From Algibacter pacificus (GTDB lineage Bacteria; Bacteroidota; Bacteroidia; Flavobacteriales; Flavobacteriaceae), in contig NZ_VOGY01000008.1 of NCBI RefSeq assembly GCF_008033385.1, forward strand, positions 124,001 to 188,000: a stretch of DNA of 64,000 nt, given 5' to 3'. The notes beneath the pieces were generated by a model. The model was given only the letters and a program-made list of their open reading frames with translations, had not been told where the DNA came from and did no database searches. Position 1 is the first letter of the stretch; each line of letters starts with the position of its first letter. Of the stretch, positions 33,816 through 44,257 are shown piece by piece. A program made the translations under genes and the position numbers.

Positions 33816-34100
33816 TTGACTTCTGAAAAAATCAAATACATAATAACTCTTTTATCCATAGTATTATTTACTGGTTGTAAAGACAAAACAACGAATACCA
33901 TTAAAATTATTAAAAATAGTGATCGTTTAAAATTCGCAGAACATTTAGCAAAGGAAATTCCTAAAAATAGAACAATGACGATTATTACAAATTATCAAAA
34001 GAAGAAGCCTGAAAGACTATGAAAACGAGCATTACCGAACAAGCTTAAAACAAATTACCCTAAAATAATTAAAAGCTTATTGGTAACAATGAATCATTAA
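33816..34100 (+). pseudogene. possible decayed lipoprotein gene
   Basis: A TTG-started frame (33816-34022) encodes a signal peptide with a lipobox (VLFTGCKD) and about 48 further residues, then stops. The DNA just beyond the break reads well in another frame (LKDYENEHYRTSLKQITLK) and then stops near 34068, as if a frameshift near the AAAAGAAGAAG run at 33999-34009 broke an older gene of about 90 residues. Evidence is modest. Confidence 0.4.
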
Positions 34101-34236
34101 ATTTCATTCGTTAAAAGCTCTCAATACTACTAACAAAATTATTGCTTTACCTGTTTTAAAGAAGCCTTTTTACACAATAAAGATTTAAAACTAAGAATGG
34201 TTTTAAAAACCATGGACATCTAGATTGTAATAAAAC

Positions 34237-34842
34237 TTACAACCAAAAATTCACCAATAAAACTTGTGGCATAACACCAATAAAAAAACCGAAAACTAAT
34301 TCCTTAATGGTGTGTGCTTTTACATGCAACCTCGAAGTTGCTACACCTCCTATAGACACAACTAAAAAAGCTAGTATCCCAGTAATATTAATAGAAAAAT
34401 GCACTCCTAAGGCCAAAATAAACATAAACACACCTGATATACCTATCATGTGAATACTGGCCTTAAATTTAAAGACAGCAAGCGTTAAACATATCATATT
34501 AGATATTAATATACCTACAAAAAAATAATACAACTCTAACCACTCTGATATTGTAATGACACGTTTAAGTACCAATATAAGCAGAAAACAATATAAAGCC
34601 AGTGGGTAAATACGTTCGCGAGTAGTTACCAAATGAATAGTTAGCGCTTTGCCTATAGTTTTTAATAAAAAAAACATTAAAATAGGCAATAAAACCATGA
34701 GTATAAATAACGAAAACAGCTTGGCTTCTACAATTTCTTGTGCTACAAATCGTGGTGAAATATAATAATAGAACAGCACACCAACTAATGGCATAAATAA
34801 CGGATGAAAAATATATGAAATACTTTTAAGGACTTTATTCAT
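34237..34842 (-). CDS. PAP2-like membrane protein
   Basis: 201-residue polytopic membrane protein with about six helices. The C-terminal half has SIHMIGISG and SRLHVKAHTIKELVFG, which resemble the PAP2 phosphatase motifs (SGH-type and SRxxxxxHxxxD) but without the complete triad, so an enzymatic role is uncertain. Its ATG overlaps the rpoN stop (TAATG), implying translational coupling. Confidence 0.8.
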   Translation of the reverse strand: MNKVLKSISYIFHPLFMPLVGVLFYYYISPRFVAQEIVEAKLFSLFILMVLLPILMFFLLKTIGKALTIHLVTTRERIYPLALYCFLLILVLKRVITISEWLELYYFFVGILISNMICLTLAVFKFKASIHMIGISGVFMFILALGVHFSINITGILAFLVVSIGGVATSRLHVKAHTIKELVFGFFIGVMPQVLLVNFWL

Positions 34843-36299
34843 TATATTTTTTTACGTAAACGAGCCACAGGAATATCAAGTTGCTCTCTGTACTTAGCAA
34901 CCGTTCTACGAGCAATAGGGTATCCTTTTTCCTTTAAAATTGAAGCCAATGTTTCATCTGTTAATGGCTTCTTCTTATTTTCTTCGTCAATAACCGTTTC
35001 CAAAATTTTCTTTATTTCCCGAGTGGAAACATCTTCACCTTGATCATTTTTCATCGACTCAGAAAAGAACTCTTTTATCAATTTGGTGCCATAAGGTGTG
35101 TCTACATATTTACTATTTGCCACACGAGATACGGTAGAAACATCCATTGAAATTTCGTCGGCAATATCTTTAAGAATCATAGGTTTTAAGTTACGCTCAT
35201 CACCAGTTAAAAAGTATTCCCTCTGGTAATGCATGATAGCACTCATAGTAACAAATAACGTTTGCTGACGTTGTTTTATAGCCTCAATAAACCATTTTGC
35301 CGCGTCTAGTTTTTGCTTTATAAAAACAACTGCATCTTTTTGCGATTTAGATTTATCTTTAGATTCCTTATAACCTTTAAGCATATTATTGTACTCTCGA
35401 GACACATGAAGTTCTGGAGCATTACGACCATTTAAACTTAACTCTAATTCACCATCCACAATTTTTATTGCAAAATCTGGAACCACATGCTCTACAATAC
35501 GATTGTTTCCTGCATAAGACCCTCCTGGTTTTGGATTTAAGTGTTCTATTTCCTTTATAGCATCTTTTAACTGCGCTTCGGTAATATTAAACTTTTGGAG
35601 CAATTTTTTATAATGCTTTTTCGTGAATTGATCGAAAGCTGTATCTATAATATCAATGGCTAAAGCTGTATCGGCTGTTTTATTTTTTCTATGCAACTGA
35701 ATGCTTAAACACTCTTGAAGGTTACGTGCACCCACCCCTGCCGGATCTAATTGATGAACAATTTTAAGTACTTTTTCTATACGAGGTTCCTCGGTATATA
35801 CATTTTGAGTAAACGCTAAATCGTCGGCAATATCGCTTAACTCCCGACGGATATATCCACTTTCATCCACACTTCCTACTAAAAATTCGGCAATATCTCG
35901 CTCTTCGTCGTTTAATCTATACGTGTTTAATTGATTAATTAAATGCTGGGTAAATGATGTTCCTGCAGCGTAAGGCATAGTTTTTTCTTCATCATCGGCA
36001 CTATAATTATTAGCTTGTGTACGGTACTCCGGAATTTCATCATCACTTAAATACTCATCAACATTAATATCCTCTGCACTTATAATTTCATTATCTCCAA
36101 AATCGTCAGAATTATCTAAATCCGAATCATAGTCGCTATCGACTTCTTCTTTCCCTCCTTCTAGCGCAGGATTTTCCTCTAATTCTTGTTTTAAACGTTG
36201 TTCAAAAGCTTGTGTAGGTAGCTGAATCAGTTTCATTAACTGAATTTGCTGTGGCGACAGTTTTTGCGAGAGTTTAAATTGTAGATATTGCTTAAGCAT
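34842..36299 (-). CDS. rpoN: RNA polymerase sigma-54 factor RpoN
   Basis: 485-residue alternative sigma factor requiring AAA+ activators. Region I is the Gln/Leu-rich N-terminus (LSQKLSPQQIQLMKLIQLP). An acidic region II (Asp/Glu-rich, about 45-100) follows, then the core-binding domain, an HTH, and the C-terminal RpoN box ARRTVAKYRE near residue 467. No bacterial enhancer-binding protein gene is seen in the window. It overlaps the PAP2-like gene by one base and ends the block before asnS. Confidence 0.97.
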   Translation of the reverse strand: MLKQYLQFKLSQKLSPQQIQLMKLIQLPTQAFEQRLKQELEENPALEGGKEEVDSDYDSDLDNSDDFGDNEIISAEDINVDEYLSDDEIPEYRTQANNYSADDEEKTMPYAAGTSFTQHLINQLNTYRLNDEERDIAEFLVGSVDESGYIRRELSDIADDLAFTQNVYTEEPRIEKVLKIVHQLDPAGVGARNLQECLSIQLHRKNKTADTALAIDIIDTAFDQFTKKHYKKLLQKFNITEAQLKDAIKEIEHLNPKPGGSYAGNNRIVEHVVPDFAIKIVDGELELSLNGRNAPELHVSREYNNMLKGYKESKDKSKSQKDAVVFIKQKLDAAKWFIEAIKQRQQTLFVTMSAIMHYQREYFLTGDERNLKPMILKDIADEISMDVSTVSRVANSKYVDTPYGTKLIKEFFSESMKNDQGEDVSTREIKKILETVIDEENKKKPLTDETLASILKEKGYPIARRTVAKYREQLDIPVARLRKKI

Positions 36300-36447
36300 G
36301 ATTTGAATTAAGGTTGAATGACTAATCTAAATAAACGATTAGAAACAAATAAATTAATCAATAGTATGATTTAAATCACACCCTTCAAAGATAAATAAAA
36401 GCACAGCTAATAGCCAAGTATAAACTTAATAAACAGATTGATTTTTA

Positions 36448-37881
36448 CTAAAACTCTGCATTTTGAGGCGTTCTAGGAAATGGAATAACATCTCTAATAT
36501 TACACATGCCTGTAGCAAACATTACTAAACGTTCGAAACCTAAACCAAAACCAGAATGTACTGCTGTTCCATATTTACGTAAATCTAGATACCACCAAAG
36601 ATCATCTTCTGGAATATCTATAGCGACCATTTTTTGTTTTAGCACATCCAAACGTTCTTCACGTTGCGCTCCTCCAACAATTTCCCCAATACCAGGAAAT
36701 AAAATATCCATAGCACGAACGGTTTTTCCATCGTCATTCAAACGCATATAAAACGCCTTAATATCCGCTGGATAATCGAACAAAATTACTGGACATTTAA
36801 AATGTTTTTCAACTAAAAAGCGTTCATGTTCACTTTGTAAATCCATGCCCCACTCCCCTACTAAATACTTGAATTTCTTCTTTTTATTAGGTTTAGATTG
36901 GCGCAAAATATCAATAGCTTCGGTATAACTTACACGTTTAAAGTTATTTTCAGTAACAAAATTTAATTTTTCAATTAAACTCATATCACTACGTTCGGCC
37001 TGTGGTTTTGTTTTTTCTTCGTTTAATAATCGATTTTCTAAAAACTCTAGATCTTCTCGGTTATGCTCTAACACATGTGTAATTACCGATTTCAAAAAAT
37101 CTTCTGCAAGATCCATATTCCCGGCTAAATCCATAAAAGCGACTTCCGGTTCTATCATCCAGAATTCGGCTAAATGTCTTGATGTATTTGAATTTTCAGC
37201 TCTAAATGTAGGTCCAAAGGTATATACTTTCCCCAGAGACATGGCATAAGTTTCTGCTTCTAATTGCCCCGACACGGTTAAATTTGTTTCCTTTCCGAAG
37301 AAATCTTTGGTATAATCTACTTTTCCGTCTTCATTTAAAGGTAAATTTTTATTATCTAAACTAGACACTCTAAACATTTCTCCAGCGCCTTCTGCATCAC
37401 TACCCGTTATAATTGGCGAGTGCATATAATAGAAACTATTTTCATTAAAATATTTATGAACGGCAAAAGAAAGGGCCGATCTTAATCGCATAACCGCACT
37501 AAATGTATTAGTTCTTGTGCGTAAATGTGCATTTTCTCTTAAAAATTCAAACGAATGTTTTTTTGGTTGAATAGGATAGGTTTCAGGGTCTGAATCTCCA
37601 AGAACTTCCAAATGACTCACTTGAATTTCTACTTTTTGACCTTTACCTTGGCTCTCTACCAATTCTCCTTTTATATGTATTGCGGCACCTGTGGTTACGC
37701 GTTTTAAAAGCGCTTCATCAAAGTTTTCAAAATCTACAACACACTGAATATTATTTATGGTTGAACCATCATTTAAGGCAATAAATCGGTTAGCTCTAAA
37801 CGTCCTAACCCAACCTTTTATATCAACTTCAAGTAATGTGGTGTTTTGTTTTAATAATTCTGAAACAGTACGTGATTGCAT
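36448..37881 (-). CDS. asnS: asparagine--tRNA ligase
   Basis: Class IIb aminoacyl-tRNA synthetase, 477 residues. An N-terminal OB-fold (about 1-110, [17 protein letters not shown]) is followed by the catalytic domain with motif 2 ([20 protein letters not shown], where AsnRS/AspRS have FRAE-xx-xx-RH-EF) and motif 3 ([15 protein letters not shown]). The insertion around NRLLNEEKT and the KH in [13 protein letters not shown] are usual for AsnRS. The presence of asnS implies direct Asn-tRNA charging. Confidence 0.97.
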   Translation of the reverse strand: MQSRTVSELLKQNTTLLEVDIKGWVRTFRANRFIALNDGSTINNIQCVVDFENFDEALLKRVTTGAAIHIKGELVESQGKGQKVEIQVSHLEVLGDSDPETYPIQPKKHSFEFLRENAHLRTRTNTFSAVMRLRSALSFAVHKYFNENSFYYMHSPIITGSDAEGAGEMFRVSSLDNKNLPLNEDGKVDYTKDFFGKETNLTVSGQLEAETYAMSLGKVYTFGPTFRAENSNTSRHLAEFWMIEPEVAFMDLAGNMDLAEDFLKSVITHVLEHNREDLEFLENRLLNEEKTKPQAERSDMSLIEKLNFVTENNFKRVSYTEAIDILRQSKPNKKKKFKYLVGEWGMDLQSEHERFLVEKHFKCPVILFDYPADIKAFYMRLNDDGKTVRAMDILFPGIGEIVGGAQREERLDVLKQKMVAIDIPEDDLWWYLDLRKYGTAVHSGFGLGFERLVMFATGMCNIRDVIPFPRTPQNAEF

Positions 37882-38004
37882 ATAAACTAATTTTGAAATG
37901 TAAATATAATGGTTTCAACAGTAAAAATTAAAATAATAAATTCGAAAATTATGAAAATTTTTATTTATTAGGTGTTAAGATGTTTTAAAGTGTAATTAAA
38001 ATGA

Positions 38005-40404
38005 CTAATTTTCACTAGAACTTCCATCTTCTTCTGGTATAATATTTATAGAGGGTTTACGTAGTACTTCCTTATTAGCAATGCTACGCTCTAAAGAAAG
38101 CAATAAGGACGGTAGTAATAATAAGTTAGATAACATAGCAAATAATAAGGTTGCAGAAACTAATGCGCCAAGTGCTACTGTTCCGCCAAAACTTGAAATG
38201 GTAAATACAGAGAACCCAAAAAACAATACAATGGATGTATAAAACATACTAACACCTGTTTCTCTCAATGCCCCATAAACTGACACCTTAATTTTCCAAT
38301 TATTGGCTTGCAGTTCTTGACGATATTTTGCCAAAAAATGAATAGTATCATCCACAGAAATACCAAAAGCGATACTAAATACTAGTATTGTAGATGGTTT
38401 TATAGGCACCCCTAAGTACCCCATTAAACCTGCTGTTATAATTAAAGGCAATAAATTCGGGATTAGCGAAATAACAATCATTCGGAAGGAACGGAACATA
38501 TAAGCCATAAAAAGTGCTATTAAAAATATGGCTAACGATAATGAAATGGCTAAATTTTTGACTAAATATTTTGTTCCTTTTTGAAAAACCAATGCTTTAC
38601 CCGTCATGGTTACCTCATATCTTTCTTTAGGAAAAACTTTATCTATTTTATCTTGAAGATTTTCCTGAATACGCTCCATTCTATCTGTACCAACATCTTT
38701 TATAAACGTGGTAATTCTGGCATACTGACCAGTTTTATCAACAAAATCACTAAGTAAATTACTGTTGGATGTTGAGTTTTTAGCATAGGATAAAATAAAA
38801 CTATTTTCTTGCGACGTTGGCAACTGATAAAACTTAGTATTCCCATTATAATAAGCTTGTTTAGAATACTTAACCAAACCAACCACCGAAATAGGTTTTG
38901 AAAGTTCTGGCGTTTCTACAATAAGCTCTTCCAACTCGTCCATGCGCTTTAAAGTAGATAGTTTCATAACGCCTTTTTTACGTTTAGTATCTATCATTAT
39001 TTCTAAAGGCATAATACCATTAAACTCTTGTTCAAAAAACCGAATATCGTTTACAAAATCCGATTCTTGAGGCATATCTTCTATTAAACTTCCAGAAATT
39101 TTTATTTGATAAACACCAATAATACTTAGAGCTAAAAGCACAACAGATGTAATATAAATAGTAATACGCTTATGTTTTACCATGTGCTCCATCCAGTTAA
39201 CAAAACCACCAATCCAACGTTTATTAAGATGCTCTAAATGGCGATCCTTTGGATAAGGTAAAAAGGAATATACAATAGGAATTATAAGAATACATAATAT
39301 AAAAATTGAAAAAATACTTAGCGAAGCCACTAAACCAAACTCTTTTAAAAGTTTACTTTCTGTAAGTATAAAAGTTGCAAAACCACAAGCCGTAGTTACA
39401 TTTGTCATTAACGTTGCATTACCAATTTTGGTAATAACCCGTTGTAATGATTTGGCTTTATTACCATGCAATTTTACTTCGTGCTGATATTTATTAATCA
39501 GGAAAATACAATTAGGAATCCCTATTACAATAATTAAAGGCGGAATTAAAGCGGTTAAAACCGTGATTTCATAATTTAACAAGCCAATAATACCAAGTGT
39601 CCACATAACACCAATACAAACCACTACAATTGAAATTAAAGTAGCACGAAACGATCTAAAAAAGAAAAAGAAAATAAGAGAAGTTACTAATAATGCGGCT
39701 CCAACAAAAAGACCTATTTCCGAAACGATATTAGTAGAATTTAAAGTTCGAATATAAGGCATACCCGATATACGAACATCTAAATTGTATTTAGCCTCAA
39801 AGGCTTCAACTCTAGGAATTAAAACATCTATTACAAAATCTTTCCTAGCCGATGTATTTACAATGGCCTTATTCATGTAAATAGCCGATCGAATTGTTTT
39901 TGTATCTTTATTGAATAAGAAATTATCGTAAAATGGATATTTTTTGAAAAGATCATTTTCCAAAGTTTCAATTTCCGCTATCGAGCTAATAGAATCCTTA
40001 ATAAAAGGTTCTAATACAAAACGCTCATTTTTGGTGTCTTTTACCAGTTTTTGAAGTTCTTTAATTGAAATAACAGATTCTACAGCATCGGATGAATTTG
40101 CAAAACTTTCCGACAAGTTATTCCAAGCATTTAGTTTCTCAACCGTAAAAAGTGTAGAGTCATTTACACCAAGTACAATTAAGTTCCCTTCTTCGCCAAA
40201 TATTTTTAAAAAATTGTTATAAACAATATTAACCTCATGATCGTCCGGCAATAAATTAGCTTCGGTATAAGTAAACCGCATGTTATCCCACTGCCTACTA
40301 AAGAAAATAGTAGTCGCAAGAATGCAAATAAGTATAATAATTTTATTGCGTAAAATTAATCCCGCAATTATGTTCCAAAAGTTCTTAGTAAATAGTTTAA
40401 ACAT
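38005..40404 (-). CDS. RND superfamily (MMPL/Patched-like) transporter
   Basis: 799-residue inner-membrane transporter with duplicated six-helix halves: helix 1 (about 15-35), a periplasmic domain, helices 2-6 (about 225-400), helix 7 (about 415-435), a second periplasmic domain, helices 8-12 (about 620-780). The motif GISVDDTIHFLAKYRQE in the second half is the proton-relay region of the MMPL branch. Substrate unknown; such proteins often move lipids. The outer-membrane barrel gene just downstream on the same strand (gap 47 nt upstream in coordinates) may be a partner. Confidence 0.92.
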   Translation of the reverse strand: MFKLFTKNFWNIIAGLILRNKIIILICILATTIFFSRQWDNMRFTYTEANLLPDDHEVNIVYNNFLKIFGEEGNLIVLGVNDSTLFTVEKLNAWNNLSESFANSSDAVESVISIKELQKLVKDTKNERFVLEPFIKDSISSIAEIETLENDLFKKYPFYDNFLFNKDTKTIRSAIYMNKAIVNTSARKDFVIDVLIPRVEAFEAKYNLDVRISGMPYIRTLNSTNIVSEIGLFVGAALLVTSLIFFFFFRSFRATLISIVVVCIGVMWTLGIIGLLNYEITVLTALIPPLIIVIGIPNCIFLINKYQHEVKLHGNKAKSLQRVITKIGNATLMTNVTTACGFATFILTESKLLKEFGLVASLSIFSIFILCILIIPIVYSFLPYPKDRHLEHLNKRWIGGFVNWMEHMVKHKRITIYITSVVLLALSIIGVYQIKISGSLIEDMPQESDFVNDIRFFEQEFNGIMPLEIMIDTKRKKGVMKLSTLKRMDELEELIVETPELSKPISVVGLVKYSKQAYYNGNTKFYQLPTSQENSFILSYAKNSTSNSNLLSDFVDKTGQYARITTFIKDVGTDRMERIQENLQDKIDKVFPKERYEVTMTGKALVFQKGTKYLVKNLAISLSLAIFLIALFMAYMFRSFRMIVISLIPNLLPLIITAGLMGYLGVPIKPSTILVFSIAFGISVDDTIHFLAKYRQELQANNWKIKVSVYGALRETGVSMFYTSIVLFFGFSVFTISSFGGTVALGALVSATLLFAMLSNLLLLPSLLLSLERSIANKEVLRKPSINIIPEEDGSSSEN

Positions 40405-40451
40405 GCTTTATTTAAAAGATGCGCAAAGGTAGAAAAAAGGAATAGATTACC

Positions 40452-41714
40452 TCATAAAGAGACGTTAAATGTAAACTTAAAAGCAACATTGTCACCAATT
40501 TCAGGTAAGTGATAAGCACCATAACGGTAGGTAAAGCTTAAACCAAAACCAAAAAACAATTTATTAAGTTCGAAACCAGATTCGGTGTACCCCTTCTCTA
40601 AGGATCCAAAAGTAATATTTTCATGACGCTGCGAATGTGCCATATCGCCAATAGCATAGCGTGATATTAAAACCATTTGAGGTTTGTAACGTTCGGTAAT
40701 TTTAAAAGGCGCTAAATAATGTTTAAACTGAAAAGTGGCAAACTTATCGGAAAAAAACTCATTAAAAAACATCGTTTCAAAACTATTCAATCCAGCTACC
40801 GAAAAGCGTTGCAAAATAGTAGCTTTGTTAATATTGTTTGGATAAGCGTGGTATAAATGGGTTAAAGGGGTATCGCCACTAGCTATTCCCGACACGATTG
40901 TTATTCTGGAATGTGCACTTTTAGAATCTCCAATTTGGTAAATTGTTCTAAAATCGAATTTAGAAAAATTAAAATTACTTTTTAAAACATTTTTAAAACT
41001 TTTGGTGTATTGTAAGGTAAACTTAGGAAAACCATCTTTGGTTTCTTTTATGCCTTCTTTTGTAGATTCAAACTTACTAAACGGGCTCCATTGCAACGTT
41101 GTTTTAGCCGAACTAATAGTAAAATTATTAAACACATTGCCACCAAGGTTAAACCCATACTCATAAGTTGGATCTATTTTACTCGTAGAAAATTGCGTTT
41201 CACTTAAAATTTTAGATGAAAACTCATGCTCTATAGAAATCGATTTGGTTATATGTTTATGAAACAAATCGATGTTAAGTAATCGAGGTTCGAAAAACTG
41301 AAAAAAACGTTTATCGGTTAAAAAATTAGTACTTCCTGTTTCTTGTAAATCATCGGTGTACGATAAATTTAACCAGGTATTTGAAACTTCGGATACTCTA
41401 AAACCGCCACCCAAGCTATATTTAAATCTAGCATCTCTAAAGCCATAAACTAAATAAGAGTTTACACGATATTTTTCTGAAAACGCTCGATTTGTCTCTG
41501 CACCAATACCGGTTCTAACCCCTTCGTATTGGTTGTATTTTATTAAATATCGTAAATCGAAATTAAAATAATTTGTTGGAAAAAAGCCATTGCCAAGCTG
41601 TTTTAAAAAAGCCTTCCTTTTAATAGAATCTTGCGCTGGTTCCGTTGGAACTTCATTTTGCGCGTTTAAAACGACAGCGCATAAAATAAATAAAAACAGA
41701 ATTCTATGTTTCAT
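40452..41714 (-). CDS. outer-membrane beta-barrel, DUF5686-like C-terminal barrel
   Basis: 420 residues with a signal peptide (to about 19, LNAQ). The body has dense beta-strands: YEGVRTGIGAETNRAFS, YLVYGFRDARFKYSLGGG, YTDDLQETG, which match the barrel half of DUF5686 proteins. The usual N-terminal carboxypeptidase-like domain of that family is missing. It ends in KFTFNVSL, a barrel terminus. It lies upstream of the RND transporter gene on the same strand and is probably cotranscribed. Confidence 0.78.
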   Translation of the reverse strand: MKHRILFLFILCAVVLNAQNEVPTEPAQDSIKRKAFLKQLGNGFFPTNYFNFDLRYLIKYNQYEGVRTGIGAETNRAFSEKYRVNSYLVYGFRDARFKYSLGGGFRVSEVSNTWLNLSYTDDLQETGSTNFLTDKRFFQFFEPRLLNIDLFHKHITKSISIEHEFSSKILSETQFSTSKIDPTYEYGFNLGGNVFNNFTISSAKTTLQWSPFSKFESTKEGIKETKDGFPKFTLQYTKSFKNVLKSNFNFSKFDFRTIYQIGDSKSAHSRITIVSGIASGDTPLTHLYHAYPNNINKATILQRFSVAGLNSFETMFFNEFFSDKFATFQFKHYLAPFKITERYKPQMVLISRYAIGDMAHSQRHENITFGSLEKGYTESGFELNKLFFGFGLSFTYRYGAYHLPEIGDNVAFKFTFNVSL

Positions 41715-41741
41715 TTAAAGCAAGAGGAATAAAAATGATAA

Positions 41742-41767
41742 AAAAAGCGACAAATTTGTCGCTTTTT
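41742..41767 (-). terminator. terminator of pyrH-frr
   Basis: Fully palindromic AAAAAGCGACAAATTTGTCGC with TTTTT; runs of A and T on both sides let it work in both directions, but its place 27 nt beyond the frr stop on the minus strand marks the operon end. Confidence 0.85.
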
Positions 41768-41793
41768 ATTTTTTCTCTGAAATAAACTTTCGT

Positions 41794-42351
41794 TTACACA
41801 GTCATGATTTCTTTTTCTTTTAATTCAAAAAGTTCATCTACTTTTTTAACGTGCCTATCTGTCATTTGTTGCACATCAATTTCTGTATTCTTTTTTATAT
41901 CTTCCGATATATCGTCATTTTTCTTAATCTCGTTATTAGCATCTTTACGTGCCGTACGGATACTCACTTTAGCATCTTCTGCTTCAGCTTTAGCTTGTTT
42001 TGCTAAATCTCTACGTCGTTCTTCGGTTAATGGTGGCACACTAATTATTAGTATATCACCATTGTTCATTGGGTTAAAACCTAAATTTGCATAAGCAATT
42101 CCTCGTTCAATTTCCTGTAGCATATTTTTCTCCCATGGCTGTACAGTAATGGTTCTACCATCTGGCGTGTTAATATTAGCCACTTGCCCAATTGGAGTTT
42201 GAGAGCCATAGTAATTTACCATAACACTACCAAGCATGGCTGGAGTAGCTTTACCTGCTCTAATATTTATAAATTGTTTTTCAAGATGCTTAATGGCGTT
42301 ATCCATTGCCTCTTTTGTACTATCTAATATAAATTCAATATCCTCGTTCAT
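41794..42351 (-). CDS. frr: ribosome recycling factor
   Basis: 185-residue RRF, splits post-termination ribosomes with EF-G. Family motifs: the N-terminal helix ending in IRAGKATPAMLGSVMVNYYG, then PDGRTITVQPWEK and PPLTEERRRDL, and the C-terminal helix DRHVKKVDELFELKEKEIMTV. It is 49 nt after pyrH, the standard pyrH-frr pair. Confidence 0.97.
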   Translation of the reverse strand: MNEDIEFILDSTKEAMDNAIKHLEKQFINIRAGKATPAMLGSVMVNYYGSQTPIGQVANINTPDGRTITVQPWEKNMLQEIERGIAYANLGFNPMNNGDILIISVPPLTEERRRDLAKQAKAEAEDAKVSIRTARKDANNEIKKNDDISEDIKKNTEIDVQQMTDRHVKKVDELFELKEKEIMTV

Positions 42352-42400
42352 TGTTTTAACTTTAATAAGGTTTTGCTATATCCAAAATTTCCGCCAAGTT

Positions 42401-43108
42401 TTAAACGTTCACTTTTGTACCTATTTTTTCACCAGAAACCACTTTAAGTAAATTACCATTGGTATTCATATCGAAAACAATAATAGGTAATTCATTTTCT
42501 TGACTTAATGTAAATGCCGTGGTATCCATTACTTTAAGACCTTTGCGTAAAACGTCATCAAAAGAAATATTATCAAATTTTATTGCTTTCGAGTCTTTTT
42601 CGGGATCTGCAGTGTAAATACCGTCTACACGAGTTCCTTTTAAAATAACATCGGCTTCTATTTCAATAGCTCTTAATACTGCAGCAGAATCTGTGGTAAA
42701 ATAAGGGTTTCCTGTTCCTCCTCCAAAAATAACGACACGTCCTTTTTCTAAATGACGCATGGCTTTTCTTCTTATAAAAGGCTCTGCAACTTCATTTATT
42801 TTAATGGCGGTTTGCAAACGTGTTGGAATATCGGCATCTTCTAAAGCACCTTGTAATGCTAAACCGTTAATTACGGTTGCTAACATTCCCATATAATCAC
42901 CTTGAACTCGGTCCATACCTTTACTAGCTCCGGCAACACCTCTAAAAATGTTTCCGCCTCCAATAACTATCGCAACTTCAACGCCTTGATCGGTAATGGT
43001 TTTAATGTCTTGTGCATATTCAGATAAACGATCTGGATCTATACCGTATTGACGTTCACCCATTAAGGCTTCGCCTGATAATTTTAGAAGTATTCTTTTA
43101 TATTTCAT
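42401..43108 (-). CDS. pyrH: UMP kinase
   Basis: 235 residues from the Met of [17 protein letters not shown], which is the standard family start; an in-frame Met 16 codons upstream (43156) is unlikely. Hexameric bacterial UMP kinase makes UDP. Motifs: [42 protein letters not shown]. Pair with frr. Confidence 0.97.
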   Translation of the reverse strand: MKYKRILLKLSGEALMGERQYGIDPDRLSEYAQDIKTITDQGVEVAIVIGGGNIFRGVAGASKGMDRVQGDYMGMLATVINGLALQGALEDADIPTRLQTAIKINEVAEPFIRRKAMRHLEKGRVVIFGGGTGNPYFTTDSAAVLRAIEIEADVILKGTRVDGIYTADPEKDSKAIKFDNISFDDVLRKGLKVMDTTAFTLSQENELPIIVFDMNTNGNLLKVVSGEKIGTKVNV

Positions 43109-43405
43109 TTTATAAATTATGAGATGTTCGTTTTCCTGCAAACAAAAGTTTCGCAAAGCTACATAAAATTTTTATTTTTTTGAATTTATATGAAATGAGA
43201 TTTTCACCTATAAATAGCAAAATAACTACTTACCCATATTTAATAATTGGTAATTTAATTAATGCAACCCAACATTTTATGTGTTTCACCCAACAGAACT
43301 TAAAATAATTATCGATTTAAAATGTAATTTTATTTCACTAAAAACGATAAAAAATTGTATTTTTCTTGAATTAAAATTTGGGAATTCCTTCTTTAATCAA
43401 AATAT

Positions 43406-44254
43406 ATGCTAACACAACAAGATTTAGAAAAAAGTAAAAATCAAGAAGAATTTATAGAATTACTCCGCAATAAATTATCCGAAGAAGACTTCCAAGGCTT
43501 AATGCATTCTATTAATTATGAAAAACAACTTATAAAATTACAAGCAGAACTTGTAGACTTACAACAATGGGTTGCAAAATATAACAAACGAGTTTGTGTT
43601 ATTTTTGAAGGCCGAGATGCTGCAGGAAAAGGTGGTGCCATTAGGCGTTTTACAGAACATTTAAACCCAAGATCTATGCGCGTTGTTGCCCTTACAAAAC
43701 CAACCAACGTAGAACGTGGCCAATGGTATTTTAGACGATATATTAAAGAATTACCCAACCCTGGAGAATTGGTTTTTTTTGATAGAAGTTGGTATAACCG
43801 GGCCGTAGTGGAGCCTGTAATGGGCTTTTGTACCGAACAAGAATATAATAAGTTTATGGTTCAAGTTACAGAATTTGAACATATGCTTTACGAAGATGGG
43901 GTGGAATTAATAAAATTCTGGTTTTCTATTTCCAAAGATGAACAAGTAAGACGATTTGATTCACGGCTAAAAAACCCTTTAAAACAATGGAAATTTAGCG
44001 AGGTGGATAAAGAAGGGCAAAAACTTTGGAATAAATATACCCATTACAAGGAACAAATGTTTAGTAAAACACATACCACTTTTAGCCCTTGGATAATTAT
44101 AAAAACCAATGAAAAAAAAGCCGCTCGCTTAGAAAGTATTCGTTATGTACTATCGAAATTTAATTATGATGGAAAAGGAAACTCCGGAACACCCATTTTA
44201 CCAGATCCAAATATAGTGCAACGCTACCATAGAATGGTTAAACAAATTGATTAA
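43406..44254 (+). CDS. polyphosphate kinase 2 family protein, first copy
   Basis: PPK2-type kinase, 282 residues; PPK2 enzymes phosphorylate nucleotides with polyphosphate. Walker A GRDAAGKGG at residues 69-77 (as FEGRDAAGKGGAI), Walker B with FFDRSWYNRA, and the lid RWKFS-like segment PLKQWKFSEVD. A longer N-terminal helical part (about 1-60). Its direct neighbour at 44258 is a paralogue. Confidence 0.93.
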   Translation: MLTQQDLEKSKNQEEFIELLRNKLSEEDFQGLMHSINYEKQLIKLQAELVDLQQWVAKYNKRVCVIFEGRDAAGKGGAIRRFTEHLNPRSMRVVALTKPTNVERGQWYFRRYIKELPNPGELVFFDRSWYNRAVVEPVMGFCTEQEYNKFMVQVTEFEHMLYEDGVELIKFWFSISKDEQVRRFDSRLKNPLKQWKFSEVDKEGQKLWNKYTHYKEQMFSKTHTTFSPWIIIKTNEKKAARLESIRYVLSKFNYDGKGNSGTPILPDPNIVQRYHRMVKQID

Positions 44255-44257
44255 AAG

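Noticed and set aside
36506-36751. Plus-strand ORF opposite asnS
   Set aside because: Shadow of the conserved class II motif 3 region.
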